A stretch of 64,000 nt of DNA, from NCBI GenBank assembly GCA_003956705.1, contig QZCP01000839.1:1-64000 (forward strand), given 5' to 3'. The notes under the pieces are model-generated. The model saw only the letters and a program-made list of their open reading frames with translations. It ran no database searches and had not been told where the DNA came from. Positions 13,401 through 25,443 of this stretch are shown piece after piece (position 1 is the stretch's first letter; every line of letters starts with the position of its first letter). Both the position numbers and the translations under genes were made by a program. Origin of the DNA: Brevipalpus yothersi (lineage: Eukaryota > Arthropoda > Arachnida > Trombidiformes > Tenuipalpidae).

Positions 13401-16142
13401 TGATTTTTGAAGACTCAAGGCTAAGAGATGAAATTTTGTGGTTCCTCGGGAGAGGAACAAATTTCCTTTCGTTCACATAGTAGTGTATTTTCTTCATCCT
13501 TTACATCTTGAGACACTTGAAAAGGCAAAGTAGTGGCTACAAAGCGAAACAGGATGAAGATGCGGTGAGGTCAAGGGTATTTTTAACCACACGGAAGGAA
13601 CCAAAATGCGTCCGACTTTGCTAGTTCAAGGAGATAGGGATGCTGATGTGAACTCTCTTTCTCGATTATACCGGCATCAAATTTGAATTGAAATTACATC
13701 AGCCAAGATAACAGGTACATCGATCGTTAGTGAGCTTCAAATCATGGTAAAACAGATATCGACTGAGCATGAATAAGAACGATTTACAAGCTCAAGTCTA
13801 ACGAAACATTCTGACAATAGATCGAGGTCTTTGACCTCATTCAGAACTAAAAGAAATAGGATACTCCTTTGTTTGGAGGAAACATTCTGTTAAGTATTGT
13901 GAATTTTCAGAATGGACCAAGTGATTTTGACCAAATAGAGAAAGAGACATAATCAATCGTTTCCTCCTCAAGAGATGCCGTCATTTTTTCTTTCTACACA
14001 CACAACTACACACATGCTAAAAGTTTTTCTCTCCAAAAGATTAGAAATTGATTTCACACGGGAAGGAAAAAATTCCTTCTAGGAGTTAAAGGAAGTAACA
14101 TGTGAAGTTTCCAAGCGAAAAACTAATGAGATTAAGCATAGTAATTGTAGAACCAAACATAGTAGATAGAAAAGAGAGGCAAAGAAGGGAAGTAGAAGAA
14201 TCGAGAAATGAGTGACAATAAGCTAGGAGAGAAAGTGGAATGATTTAAAATGATCCAAAAACGAGTTACTCACCTCAAAATGAGGGCTTTCAAGACTACC
14301 TAAGTCTTCTTCATTGCTTATTTCATGATACTCGTGCTCAGGTGCATTATTGTTGGCGCCATTCTTTTGAACATCATTGAATGATGATCTGCTTTTAGTG
14401 TTTGCCTTGTCATTTCGAGAATTTGAATTTTTCTCATCAAAAAGAAACGATGAAGGATCATTTGACGTTGATATGAGAGGAATACGGTCAGATAGATCGG
14501 ATGAATGATGACCGAGGAAGGTTTGATCTGTCTTCTCGTTAAATGATCGCTTCAAGGTATGACGAGCATTCTGCGTGAGACTAAAAAAATTGTTTGGTAT
14601 ATCTCCGAAGAAAGCACCATCAACGCCGATATGACCAGTGTGTTTAAAATCACCTTGTGGGCTAGAGATCATTTCAGGTCTCAGGCGTCTTTTGCTGGAG
14701 TTCACACTGTTATTCGAATTATTACTGGCGTTCCCTCTCACATCTAAGAAGCTGCGTATAAAGCCTTTAAATGCAGTTGAATAGCTTGAACTGTTGCTAG
14801 TGGTTGTATTGGAGTGAGTTGATGTGGGCAAATTTTGTCCAAGGTAAGCGACCGATGCACTTGGATAAAATAGCCCGCTCTTACCATTATTAAGAGCACC
14901 TTTCCATAAGCTGACAGGTGCCATATCAGATGAGCTTTTGTTGACACTGGATAGAGAAAAGTTAGGAGGAAGTCGAGGATCCTTATCAAGTACGGTGACT
15001 ATATCCCCAACTTTACAAGGGAGGTATAATGATTTACATTGCTTAGATGAATTATTGGTATCTGATGCGGTGATAGTGGTAGAAGAGGAGGAGGAGGAGG
15101 AGGAGGAGGTTGATGAGCCAGATTGTAATGAAGGAATATCGGGCATCTCCTTCACAATTCGTACCAATTCAGGCCGACAATCGGGAAGCATCTTACTTAT
15201 CTCACAAAACTTGGGCCTCTTGTTGGGGTCATGTTCCCAACAGCGGAGCATTATTGAATAATAATCCTTGGGGCAACATTCTGGCTGCTCTAAACGCTGG
15301 AAACATGGCTCATCGATGGCCTCTAGTATTTGTTGTCCAGTTAAAGCGGCCCATGGTTGAAATCCGTAGCTGAACATTTCATATAAAGTGACACCATATG
15401 CCCAACAGTCACTGGCGCTTGTGAATTTGAGATAATTAATGCATTCCGGGGCACACCATGCAATTGGCAATTTAAGATTTACGTTAAAATTTGTCTGATA
15501 ATAATCTTTTCCAACACCTAGAGCCCTTGAGAGCCCAAAATCACTGATTTTGACACGATTTTTGGCAAATACTAAAATGTTTCGAGCGGCAAGATCACGA
15601 TGAATAAGACGCTTACTTTCCAAATAAGCCATTCCATCGCATATTTGAACAGCAAAATCGCATAGCGATAATATGGTGAAAGTTGATCGAAGTGTAGGCT
15701 CTTTGAGACATTCCAGAAGGGATCTCAGTGGAGCCAACTCGGTGACCAACATGAGAGCAGATGAATCAAGTACAACACCATACAATCGTACAATGTGTTC
15801 ATGATCAATTGAATGCATGATCGCTGCCTCTTTAAGAAATTCCATTGGATTGTTTTGCATACGCTGCTCATTGAGACACTTGATGGCAACCTGTACTCGT
15901 TCACCTGTCTCATTTGTCCACACACCTTGTTGGACAACACCGAACTCACCAACACCAAGCTCCTTGTTGATCACGATTGAATCGGCCGGAATGATGTGCT
16001 CGCTTGGCACATGAAGAGGCAGTTTACTACTGTCAATGTATTTACTGTTATTATCACTTTTATTATTTCCTGAGAATAATGTTGCACAGGCAGGTGATGA
16101 AGCCATTACAATATTTTCAATATAAATATCACTCATTGGCAT
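10474..16142 (-). CDS. Ack: ACK-family non-receptor tyrosine kinase (kinase-SH3-CRIB-UBA)
   Basis: Five minus-strand exons, 16142-14274, 12597-12052, 11823-11123, 11039-10781 and 10695-10474, join in phase into 1198 residues. ACK/TNK2 kinases couple active Cdc42 to tyrosine phosphorylation and endocytic trafficking. The kinase domain spans about 55-325: glycine loop GVGEFG (63-68), VAIK lysine K88, HRDLAARN (181-188), DFG (201-203), tyrosines of the activation loop in GKDYYQ, and APE. An SH3 domain follows at about 365-435. A textbook CRIB, ISSPQGDFKHTGHIG, sits at about 492-506. The later exons hold serine-rich and proline-rich stretches (LPLPPRDRSK, VPVPPPKPNRTLL) typical of ACK tails. A C-terminal UBA covers the last ~90 residues (DSDEVRVMLKILGKE to the end). 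The N-terminal SAM-like domain of vertebrate ACK1 is not in this model. An in-frame stop lies 18 nt above the chosen ATG. Confidence 0.93.
12598..14273 (-). other. Ack: Large intron of the ACK gene
   Basis: This 1676-nt stretch lies between a GTGAGT donor at 14273 and a CAG acceptor at 12598, in phase 0. I see no convincing exon or repeat in it. It separates the kinase/SH3/CRIB exon from the tail exons and is much longer than the other four introns. Confidence 0.8.
15077..15108 (+). repeat. (GAG)n coding microsatellite in ACK
   Basis: GAGGAGGAGG runs here encode, on the minus strand, the poly-serine linker between kinase and SH3 (about residues 344-355). Such a tract is a likely site of length polymorphism. 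Confidence 0.8.
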
Positions 16143-16504
16143 GTAAACACGCTGATGTTAATGTTGCGGTTTGGGCATTTAATGCCCGGATAAATATCAT
16201 CCGAGAATATTAAAAAATTTTGAGAGTAAAAAAAACACAGTTCATTTCTCTTGGCAGAGAGATGAGAGCAGAGAAAGAGAGAGAGAGATGCGAAAACAAC
16301 AAATTCCTTTCAGATGCTAGAGGGAGCTTGCGAAGGATGAGGATGATGATCATGATCATCATCCTCATCATCATCCTTTTCTCGTGAGGATGATGAGGAG
16401 GAGCAATTGAAATGGTACCGTGTTCAAGCATTAAGATTATCCAAACTTTTTTTTCGGGACAAATGAATGGGCCTGTCAAAACAAGTTGATACACTCTTTC
16501 GAAA

Positions 16505-16547
<43 letters not shown>

Positions 16548-17691
16548 ATGATGATGAAGAGGAGAAATATCAATCAGGTCAGATACCGGGCTGTATGAAG
16601 TGTGTATCCATCATTATTATTATGAATGAAAAAGATGAAATAGTGGTGGGCTACAGGTGGAAAAGTTTGCTGAAGCAACAATTATAGCAATTTTTTTTCT
16701 TCTTTCCTCAAAAGATTGGGAAGAAGAGAAAAGAAAAAGTTCTAATCGATGGCGGGAAGTGTTTCCGGGTTTTTTTGGCCGTAAACTTTCTCCCTGATCG
16801 TATTCTGAAAAAAATTAATTTCTTTACCATGGAGATTTGAGGCTGCTCTCATTGAGGACACTAAACAATCTGTATTCAGATGAGCTCGTTTTATTAAGCT
16901 TCAATTTTTTTTCAAGATGAGCTCCCCAATCGATGATGAGCAACTAATGAGCTCGTAAGCTGCTTGCTAAGCCTACTGTCTGCTCTTCAACAGGAGTGAG
17001 AATGTGGTTAAAGGGCAGAAGAAGAAACAATTAATTAGTTGCCACCTCGTTTAGTTAAATTCGATGAATGTGGTGGGAGATGGATCGAATAGATGTGATT
17101 AGATCGCGGAAAAAATTTACTCACCCATTTTGGTGGGGTACAAATTGACAGGAGAGATTCATCATCAAATCAGGCTACATGATGATGAATTAAACTGCCA
17201 GGTAGATGTTGTGGTAGAGAATGATATTTTTTTCGAAATAAACACAAAATGAGGCGAATAAAATTCTTAACGTTGGTTACAGGGGAAAATAAGACACCGA
17301 TATACTCGAATGAGAAAAAAGTAGTCCGATTAGCACTCATTAGCGATATGTGAATTATTCGATCTCAAATAAAACTGCCTCAGGCCTTTGACTTAATTTT
17401 TTTGATAAAAATGTCAAGCCTCATGACCTTGGATGAGGTTCACTCGATAAATGTCGAAATTTAGATACACTGTAATGATTCTCCAAAATCAGCTCATGAT
17501 CCTAATAGCTCCACTTTCAATCGGGTCTTCACTCTTGCTTTCGTTAGTTCAATTTTGATAATCGAAATCGAATGATTATTTCGCTCCAAAAGGATTGGAA
17601 ATTGAATTTATTTGGACTGACAAGAGAATTTGAGTTGATCATCTAATTTTTCGAATGAAAAAGGAAGCCGGAAGATCATAAAAGAGTGAAA
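16143..17691. other. ACK upstream region
   Basis: The stretch contains a near-perfect palindrome of GATGATCATC triplets (16333-16378) and an (AG)n tract (16509-16543). A minus-strand ATGG followed by GTGAGT lies near 17119-17130 and could be a 5' exon donor, but joining it to the ACK exon gives an early stop, so I do not use it. No SAM-encoding exon is visible. Confidence 0.5.
16509..16543. repeat. (AG)n microsatellite
   Basis: About 17 uninterrupted AG units upstream of the ACK gene. Confidence 0.97.
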
Positions 17692-18049
17692 TTACACGGG
17701 AGTTGGACTGGTGGCAGATGAAGTCATGTTTGGTGGTTTGTTCTCGGTTTGAATTTCCCGATCAGTGGATTGAGGGCTACTTTGAGATTCTTTGGAAATT
17801 GTTGTCAATGAGTCTGTTTGAATCTCTTCATCTTGTCCCACTTTATGAGTCTGGACATCCTGATGGGCATAGGTTTGAATGGGAGTCTGAGATCCTTTCT
17901 CACACTTTGGATCTTGAATTAAGTATGCTATAAAGAGAAAAATGAAAATATTAATTCAACTGATAAAAAGATCCAAATGGACACTAACCATCTGAGCCAC
18001 GAGAAATCGTATTATTCACAGTATTTGAACCAATCTCAATTGTTGCCAT
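17692..18049 (-). CDS. Predicted small QT-rich protein (two exons)
   Basis: Exon 18049-17989 (20 codons plus one base) joins exon 17927-17692 across a 61-nt intron with GTTAGT donor, pyrimidine tract and TAG acceptor, giving 98 residues and a TAA stop. An AATAAA on the minus strand (forward TTTATT, 17608-17613) lies about 80 nt past the stop. I recognise no family. The protein is hydrophilic and carries repeated QT motifs: GSQTPIQT, DVQTH, EEIQTD, REIQTE. These resemble LC8 dynein-light-chain binding sites (core TQT, with IQT and VQT tolerated). It lies between ACK and the sulfide oxidoreductase, reading away from the latter. It could instead be an exon pair of a longer gene. Coding status rests on the intron, the frame and the poly(A) signal. 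Confidence 0.5.
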
Positions 18050-18663
18050 CTTTATACACTTATCAAGAAGAAACCTCTCTCTCTCTTATCTCTTTCAATC
18101 GTGTCTGCACACAAGGTAAACCAGATCAATATTTTCAATCAGTCAATTTAAAGAGATGTACCCTATCAATCACCACAAATAATGGGACCGTAAAATTATG
18201 ACACAAATCAAATCAAATTAAAATACTTTTCCTGATTAAAATCAAAACAAAAGTCGATGCAAACATAAACAGATGCGCATTTGCACTCTCCTAAAGTCAC
18301 ATGTTTGCCTCGTTTTTTTCACTGTACTCAACTTCATTACTTGGTGCAAGAGTTTATTAATTAATTTGTATCAAAAAAAGTAGATACTTTTCTCTTCCGA
18401 ATTAGTGTCCTAGAACACTTTAATTGGATAGTTCGACAAATTGAAAATCTGATATTTTTGTGTAGAGATCTTGGTTTGGTGGGATTGTGTCTTCAAAAGT
18501 TGAAATTTAATGAAACTACTCTTTGGATTCAAGTGTGTTGTCGTATTGTTATCACTTTGATTTTCATCTTTTTGATTAGATGATTGATCAAAGTGTGAAA
18601 TCTATTAGAATCGAATCTATATTGTCATTCAATTTGTGATCAGTGGATTCAAACAGTTTGATC

Positions 18664-20469
18664 ATGAATATTGCCCGTGGTGGTGGTGTTTTTTGTACTC
18701 TTATTCGACCCAGTAAGCGGCTTCTCAAATCAAATGATGGTGTACTTCGAGAATTTGATATTTTGAGACATGCTTCTGATCGATTGAAGCGTAATCAGAT
18801 TAATATACATGAAATGCCGGGTCTATACGATGCTGTGATAATTGGAGGTGGAACTGCTGGAATGAATTTGGCTCATCGTTTTAAGAATGCATTACATGAT
18901 TTAGAACATGCAGGAGACAAGAGACACATTGCTCTCATTGACCCTTCAGCGGTATGTTGATACTTGTTGATACAACTTAAAATCAGTAGAAACATTGATT
19001 ATCCATTTTCTTCCTAGTTTCATTATTATCAACCGATTTGGACTCTCGTTGGAGCTGGAGCAAAAAAATTTGAATCGAGCTTCATTGGCATGCAAGACCT
19101 TGTTCCTACGAACGTTTATCACATTGCCGATCGTGTAGATGAGATTGATCCTGTCAATAATTCAATTAAGACTGCAAAAAAAGGATGGGTAAATTTTGCC
19201 AAGTGATTTCCGAATATTTTTATGCTTATTTATCTCGCCCTTGTTTCATCAGTTATTCTACAAGCAACTTTTTGTTTGCACCGGCATGGAACTGGATATC
19301 GATCGGATTAAAGGTCTACGACAAGCTTTCGAAACTCCTTTTGTGGTGTCCAATTACTCACCCCAAACAGTCAAACAAACTTGGATTGCAATGCAAGATA
19401 TGAAGAGAGGCAATGCAATTTTCACTTTCCCCAATTCTCCAGTGAAATGTCCCGGTGCACCTCAAAAGATTATGTATTTGGCTGATCACTTTTGGAGAAA
19501 GGTGAGCAAGAATTTTATTCGATTCCTCTCCTTGCATTATCGCATACCAATTTTCTATTCACAGCGAAACCTACGTGATGGTATCGATATACAGTTCAAT
19601 TCAGCTCTAGCTGGTATATTTTCTGTGCCAAAGTATGCCAAAGAGTTGAATGCAATTTGTGAAAAACGTAATTTAAAACGGAATTTCCGTCACGACCTGA
19701 TTGAAATAGATCCTGTATCACGAGAAGCTACCTTTGAAAATCTTGATACCCATGAGAAAAAAATCTTCAAAGTGAGTTGTGAAACTGTTGATTTTTTATC
19801 TTAGGGTCATTTTAATGAGAATATTTTTCGAACTTCCTCTCTATCTTGCAGTATGATTTCATGCATGTGACTCCTCCACAAAAACCTCCTTCTGTTTTAA
19901 AACCGATAGCGGATGCCAATGGCTTTGTGGATGTTGATCCAGGAACGCTTCAGCACAAAGTTTACAAAAATATATGGGCTTTAGGTGACTGTGCTAATCT
20001 ACCAACATCTAAAACTGCAGCGGCTGCAGCTACTCAAACAAAGATCGTTTTTTACAATGCGATGAACGCTCTCAATAATTTTCCTATGCCCTATAAGGTA
20101 TCGTGAGATCGATGAATCAATTGCTTCTCGTCTTCAAATTTCTAATTTTCTTCTTCATTTTTCAACAGTATGATGGCTACTCATCTTGCCCACTCATCAC
20201 CGGCTATGGAAAATGTATTCTAGCTGAATTCGATTACAAATTGGAGCCAAAAGAAACTTTCCCTATAAATCAAGCTAAAGAGAGATTATCAATGTATATA
20301 TTGAAGAAAAATTTCATGCCTTGGATGTATTGGTTTCTCCATGTCAAGTAAGTGTCAATAGAAAGTTCTGTTAATTTGACGACTCATTGTATTCTCATCT
20401 CTATAAAGGGGCAAATGGAGTGGACCTGGTTTGATGCGCAAAATATTTAGGCTTGGATTCTCAGATTGA
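18664..20469 (+). CDS. Sqor: Sulfide:quinone oxidoreductase, mitochondrial
   Basis: Seven exons, 18664-18951, 19018-19188, 19253-19501, 19565-19771, 19852-20097, 20169-20347 and 20409-20469, join in phase into 466 residues (human SQOR is 450). The enzyme oxidises hydrogen sulfide to a persulfide at the inner mitochondrial membrane and passes electrons to ubiquinone. The first ~45 residues are arginine-rich with few acids, as in a mitochondrial presequence. The FAD dinucleotide motif DAVIIGGGTAGMNLA is at about 56-70. Both redox cysteines are present: C219 in PNSPVKCPGAP and C394 in YDGYSSCPLITGYGKC. The second FAD-contact region is IWALGDCANLPTSKTAAAAATQ. The introns are 50-80 nt. Nothing is missing or frameshifted. 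Confidence 0.96.
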
Positions 20470-21932
20470 TTTACAAGATTTTTCTTTATCCTCACTGTTA
20501 GCTTACCTAAAGCTCATAATTAGTATAGGACATTCTTCATATTGAAGGTGGACGCTTGAGTTGCCATAAAAATTTAGAATTTTTGTGACTTCTCCTCTTT
20601 TTGACATTTTTTAGTTTTCAAGCTCATCTTTGAGCATCTGAAAAGTTTAAAAAATTTTTACTGACTTTCATCTGTTATATTGATCAACTTTAGTTAACTG
20701 ATTTCTTCTTATGCCCGGCATTGAGCTTTCAAATGATCTTGGATCAACGAAACTGTGAAGATTTACCTATTATAATATTTGACGTCAATCAAGATATGCT
20801 ATCTGATCCTCAATGTTCAAGAGTTTGATAGACTCGAGGATGGATATCAGGGACAAAAAAGGTGCTCGACTTTCGTATTTTCTCCTAGTGATGAATGTGT
20901 ATTACATGTTCACAGCTCAATCATGAAGATTCGATGCTAAATGACTCAATGGATTGATGAATAACGCAGTAAATCATTTGTTGATAGTCCAAAGATAATT
21001 TTATTGGTGTATAAATATTCAGTTCACGGAAAGCTATCCTGAAGAGGATGTCCGAAACATTTACAAATTCTAATGAGTTTCATTCAAAAACATCTCCACT
21101 AGCTAAGTTTCGACTAGAGCCTGTCGAAATTATGAGCTTTCCTTTTCACCTCTTGGAATCGGATTTTGACATATCCTCTGATTATGGGCATCAAGTTGAG
21201 TTGAATATGTTGTGGAATGATTGTGAATTCGGGCTGAAGTAAGATGAACAAAAGAGGCTCATCCGTACAGATTATCAACAGATGAGGATGCGAGTCATGA
21301 TGATGAATGTTCCAAAACCTTTATCAGTTGTCCCTACTGTTTGATTCATTGAAATAATAAAGTCAAGTTTTCAATGAGTAACTTTGCAATCTTTTGAAAT
21401 AAAAAAATTTTTCGCTGCTTTTCGGTGTCATGCTCTTTCCAAAGTATTCATTCTCTTTTCTCAAGTGGAACTTTTCACTGAACTCTGTTCTCCTTTCTGG
21501 CCGAAAACTGATCTCAGCTAGATCAAATAATTTGTAGCTTCCAATTTTTCACTTTGTAGCCCAATTTTTTCATTTTCAAGTGAATTTAAGGTTTTCGAAT
21601 TTTCCTGTATCTATGTCTCTCAAAGGCAACAGTGTTGAAACGTGACCATCGACTTTTTACACTACTTGGAATTGCAACCGAATCTGATTTGTGTGAAAAT
21701 CCGGCTTGATTATCTCCCTTATGCTTAATTATTTTGGCAGCTAGGCAGTAAATTCTTATCGATTAGCTCAATTATGTTCTTATAAATGATTCACTATGTG
21801 CTGGTATATTTCACTGACTTTTCGTCAGCCATGACTATTATGCAACTTCGGTATATATTTCGTGTCTCCATCATATTTTGATCTGAGTTGACCTCAAGTT
21901 CGTAGCTCTTTGCCCTGAGAGGTTCGATCAGA
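20470..21932. other. Intergenic between SQOR and the first GPCR
   Basis: Contains a possible small gene (21048-21242, listed separately) and an AATAAA at 21356-21361 that could end it or SQOR. A TATATAT at 21852-21858, about 80 bp before the GPCR start codon, may be its TATA box. Nothing else stands out. Confidence 0.5.
21048..21242 (+). CDS. Possible small protein of 64 residues
   Basis: An ATG-initiated frame of 64 codons with balanced amino acid use. A TATAAATA (21010-21017) and a TCAGTT (21019-21024) lie just upstream, and an AATAAA is found about 115 nt past the stop. No family, signal peptide or membrane segment is recognised. The TATA and initiator-like strings are too close together to act as a standard pair. 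The last codons read AA|GTAAGA, so the frame could also be an exon ending in a donor. Coding status is uncertain. Confidence 0.25.
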   Translation: MSETFTNSNEFHSKTSPLAKFRLEPVEIMSFPFHLLESDFDISSDYGHQVELNMLWNDCEFGLK

Positions 21933-24341
21933 ATGGATGCTCAAGTTAATCTATCTCTCCATCTATGTATCTTCTACGTTCTGGTGATAATTGTACATGG
22001 GCTAAGTATTTCTCAATCATCCACAGATTCAAACGAATTTGAATCCACTAAAAATGGTTCACAAGTGAAAAGTGATAAAACTTTGACAAATAAGGAGGAA
22101 AATTCACATCATGAATCTGAACAAGGGAATCAGAATTCAAATTCAAATTCAAATTCGAATGAACATAATTTCTATCCCGATTGCCCAACTGAAGACAAGT
22201 GTATCAGTCAATCGATGAAAAGGTTAGTGAAAGGTTGAAAAAACACTTCGTGTTCGTATTTTTCTACCAGAGATGTGTCCTCATCAATTTTATCTCTCTC
22301 TCCTTTTTCTCTCATCTCCATCAGTCGTAAAGTGGATTCCACTTATGAGCGAGCTTGTGCTTGTGATCAAGAGTGTGCAGATTATAATGATTGTTGTGAA
22401 GATTCACAATGGCTAGACTGGAGACCCAAGATTAATGTATCATGTGTTAGTATCGACTATTTGGGTGCTTTCTTTATGATCACAAAATGTCCTGACACCA
22501 CTCCGGATGAAAATCAGCGAGCACTTTGCGAAAACCTTGAGAACTCCGAAATGGACCCAATGGCACAACTTCCGGTTACTGACCTCTCTAAACGATTGAC
22601 CTATAGAAATGCTCATTGTGCTGCGTGCCATGAGAGTCTTAATATAACTTTCTGGAAGGTAATGATTCTGTGTGATGTGGACACTTCCAAGTATAGTAGA
22701 GAGTATATTGAGGCGAATATTCAATGGAGTAGTGGAGAGAATCATTTGGAATTGAAAGTTCAACAGAACGGTAAAGATGAATACCGGAAATGCATTTTCT
22801 CTTTCCGATTTCCAACTGGAATACAAACTGTATTGCGTCCATGTCGAGCGAACATTATCGATTCGTGTCCACCGAATAGTGATGAAGAACTAGTCAAAAA
22901 GTGTTCTCGATTCCAATCACCTCGGTACCATTCAGATAAGCAGGGCACCTTCAAAGAATTTCGAAATTTTTATTGTGCTCAATGTCACAATATGAGCCTT
23001 TCCGAACTGTCCTGTTACCCTAATAAAGCTTCACCAAAGGCTCTGGATAAAGGTAAAAAGAAGCCTGGACACTACAATGTTGCCTTCAGTATTCTGCTGG
23101 ACGTCAGTCCAACTGGCAATATACCTGGAAAAAGTACTAATTGTCCAAATCCTAATCAAACGTACGATATGTTCAGGAAAAAATGTCTCGATCTGTATTG
23201 TGGATTTCGAGGACATCAAACCAAATCTGGTAAATGTGAAAATCCATCATCGAACAGTTCCATTGGACACAGTAAATTCGATTCGTGCTCACTCAAGACA
23301 GTTTTACGAGGTGAACCATTTATTAGGACAGAAAATGATTCAATTTTCATTCCTGGCTATAATTTGACGCTCAAAAATGGCAGTTACAAGCTTGATGACC
23401 ACTCAATTTGGGTTTGTGCATCATCAATTAATCAAGGCATTTCATTGAACAAATTTTCACCCGATATGGTCATTGTCACCACTGTAGGATTAGGAGTGTC
23501 AATTGTTGCATTAATCTGCCATATACTGTCCTTCATATTGGTCAAAGAAGTTCGCAATCTTTCGGGTCAAAATTTACTATGCTTATCGATCACATTAGTG
23601 ATTGCGTATTCAAGTTTCATTTTAATGCAACTTGGATTTGTGCAAAGAATTAAGCAATTGTGTGTTGTGGTTGGTTTCATGGTTTTCTTCTTCTTCCTTG
23701 CTTCAATGGCATGGATGAACGTTATTGCTCTCGATATATTGCGAACTTTACGATTAGCCACTGTTGAATTAAGAGTGACCCATGGATCTCAGAAAATGCG
23801 ATTCTGGCTCTACTCAGCGTATGCATGGTCATTGAGTATTGTCATATTCATTTTAGCCCTGATAGCGGATGTCACTCCCAATCTGTTTCCAGAAGAATAT
23901 CAGCCTGGTTTCGGCAATTCTGGTCCTTGTTGGTTCTCCCATCGAAAAGCATTGATACTATTTTTCGCTGCACCAGTTGGACTGATAATGTGTGTCAATT
24001 TGATGGCATTCATATTTTCTGCCTTCATGCTGAAACGAACTACAAACAAAACAAGTTCACTCAAAAATTCACGATTCAGTGGAGTTGATCATAAATTGTA
24101 TCTTAAATTACTACTTCTCATGGGTCTAACATGGATAAGTGGCTATGTGGCATCATCAGCGGATTCCATTTATCTTTGGTACCTTTTCATCGTTCTCAAC
24201 ACCACACAAGGTCTTTTCATATTCATTGCCTTCTCATGCAAACGTCGAGTAGCACGCAACATGAGAAAAACTATCGGACAGTTCTCAGAATCTGTCACCA
24301 AAAGTACACATATATCTCATACATCTTTCACAAATACTTGA
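21933..24341 (+). CDS. Methuselah-like class B GPCR with somatomedin-B-like ectodomain (copy 1)
   Basis: Exons 21933-22222 and 22325-24341 join in phase (AG|T, serine) into 768 residues. A hydrophobic signal peptide (about 5-25) is followed by an Asn/Ser-rich spacer. Then comes a cysteine cluster at about 92-125 (CACDQECADYNDCCEDS) with the spacing of a somatomedin B domain. A large cysteine-rich, N-glycosylated ectodomain extends to about residue 470. Seven hydrophobic helices fill about 478-740, with class-B-type conserved strings (EVRNLSGQNLLCL, SMAWMNVIALDI, FPEEYQPGFGNSGPCWF, LLLLMGLTWISG). Related arthropod receptors bind peptide ligands and act in stress and lifespan control, but no ligand can be inferred here. 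A second copy lies 3.5 kb downstream on the same strand. AATAAA at 24945-24950 may be its poly(A) signal. Confidence 0.92.
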
Positions 24342-25443
24342 AAAATTTTTCAATCCATCAAGAATTTGAGGATTCAGTTATTTTTTTATCAAAACTGGAG
24401 AATAGCGTTCATCATTATGATTGCATGATGACCAAAGAACATGAGATAACGTTGGGAGTAATCAATTCAATTGCTGATGAGTTTTCGCTTTGAGAGAGAT
24501 TAATTACATATTTACCTCAGAATAGCCTTCAGAACATCCACATTTGCTTCAACTCCTCTCATCTTTTCAGCCCTTTCAGCGCTTCATCACAAAATCACAT
24601 CTAAATGAAGATACAAATTAACTAGACCTGATATGTAAAAGAGAGCAGAGATGCCTGAATTCATAAGCTGTTCTTCTATCAAACTTTAATGCTTCAACAT
24701 AGAGCATTTCTCTAATATACTTTGGTGATCAACACTTTCGGTTAGAACACTCAATTTATTTCGAATTGAACAAAAAACACCAGAACACTGATAATAAGTT
24801 ATCTAATGTAATGAAGCAATTGGAATTGAGCAATACTAAGCTAGCTTTTATGTCTGAATAGCACATGTATAGTCTTCAGCTCTTTTACAGTTCAGAAATT
24901 CTGGAAAATCCTCTCTCATGGTGAGAAAAGGTAAAAAGAATGAGAATAAAATTCGAACTTTATGATTCCAAGTTATTTTTGGCTGTATTTTTAATGATAC
25001 AGCCAGTTTTGTCAGAAATTCGTCTTTTACTTCAAGTCGAGCTCATATCTTCATCAACACCTGAACAATAGCTTCGGAACTTTTAATTACTATAAGATCT
25101 GGATCCACGAATTTCCAAAAGACCACCGAGTTTTTCTGAGAATTGGAAAGAATAAATTTGAAGGTTAATGAAATTAAGGTGATATTATCGCTTCAATGAA
25201 CTGTCCAGCATCGTTCAGGGAACTATATTAAGTGACTGATTATACAATTACTAAAGCTTTTATGAGTTCACTTAATGTTCAATCGATCTCTCTTTATGAG
25301 CTATCTCTTACCTTTCATCATAATAGATGAGTGTCATGAACGTTCTGTTCGATATCATGAATCCTCTCTCTCTCTCTTCCTTTCTTTCTGTCTTTCTGTC
25401 TTTCTTTCTCTCTTTCTTTCTTTACCCTCCTCGATTTGGACTG
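24342..25443. other. 3' region of GPCR copy 1 and intergenic DNA
   Basis: Holds the candidate AATAAA at 24945-24950, a perfect 9-bp-stem hairpin (TGGCTGTAT / ATACAGCCA, 24980-25005) and a TC/TTTC-rich tract at 25366-25425. No exon is recognised. Confidence 0.5.
25366..25425. repeat. Imperfect TC/TTTC/TGTC microsatellite
   Basis: Pyrimidine tract made of CTCT, CTTT and CTGT units. Confidence 0.9.

Noticed and set aside
17100..17180. ATGG|GTGAGT on the minus strand as a first coding exon of ACK
   Set aside because: Joining it to the possible acceptor above the ACK ATG gives a stop after a few codons. A non-coding exon remains possible.
22440..23761. Several minus-strand and off-frame open frames over the GPCR genes
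   Set aside because: Shadows of the strongly supported receptor coding frame.
24980..25005. Hairpin TGGCTGTAT / ATACAGCCA as an RNA gene
   Set aside because: Stem is only 9 bp with an 8-base loop; chance is likely, and no small RNA family fits.
25312..25335. IIDECHER string resembling a DExH helicase motif II
   Set aside because: No other helicase motif nearby in any frame, and the frame runs straight into low-complexity Leu/Ser from a TC tract.
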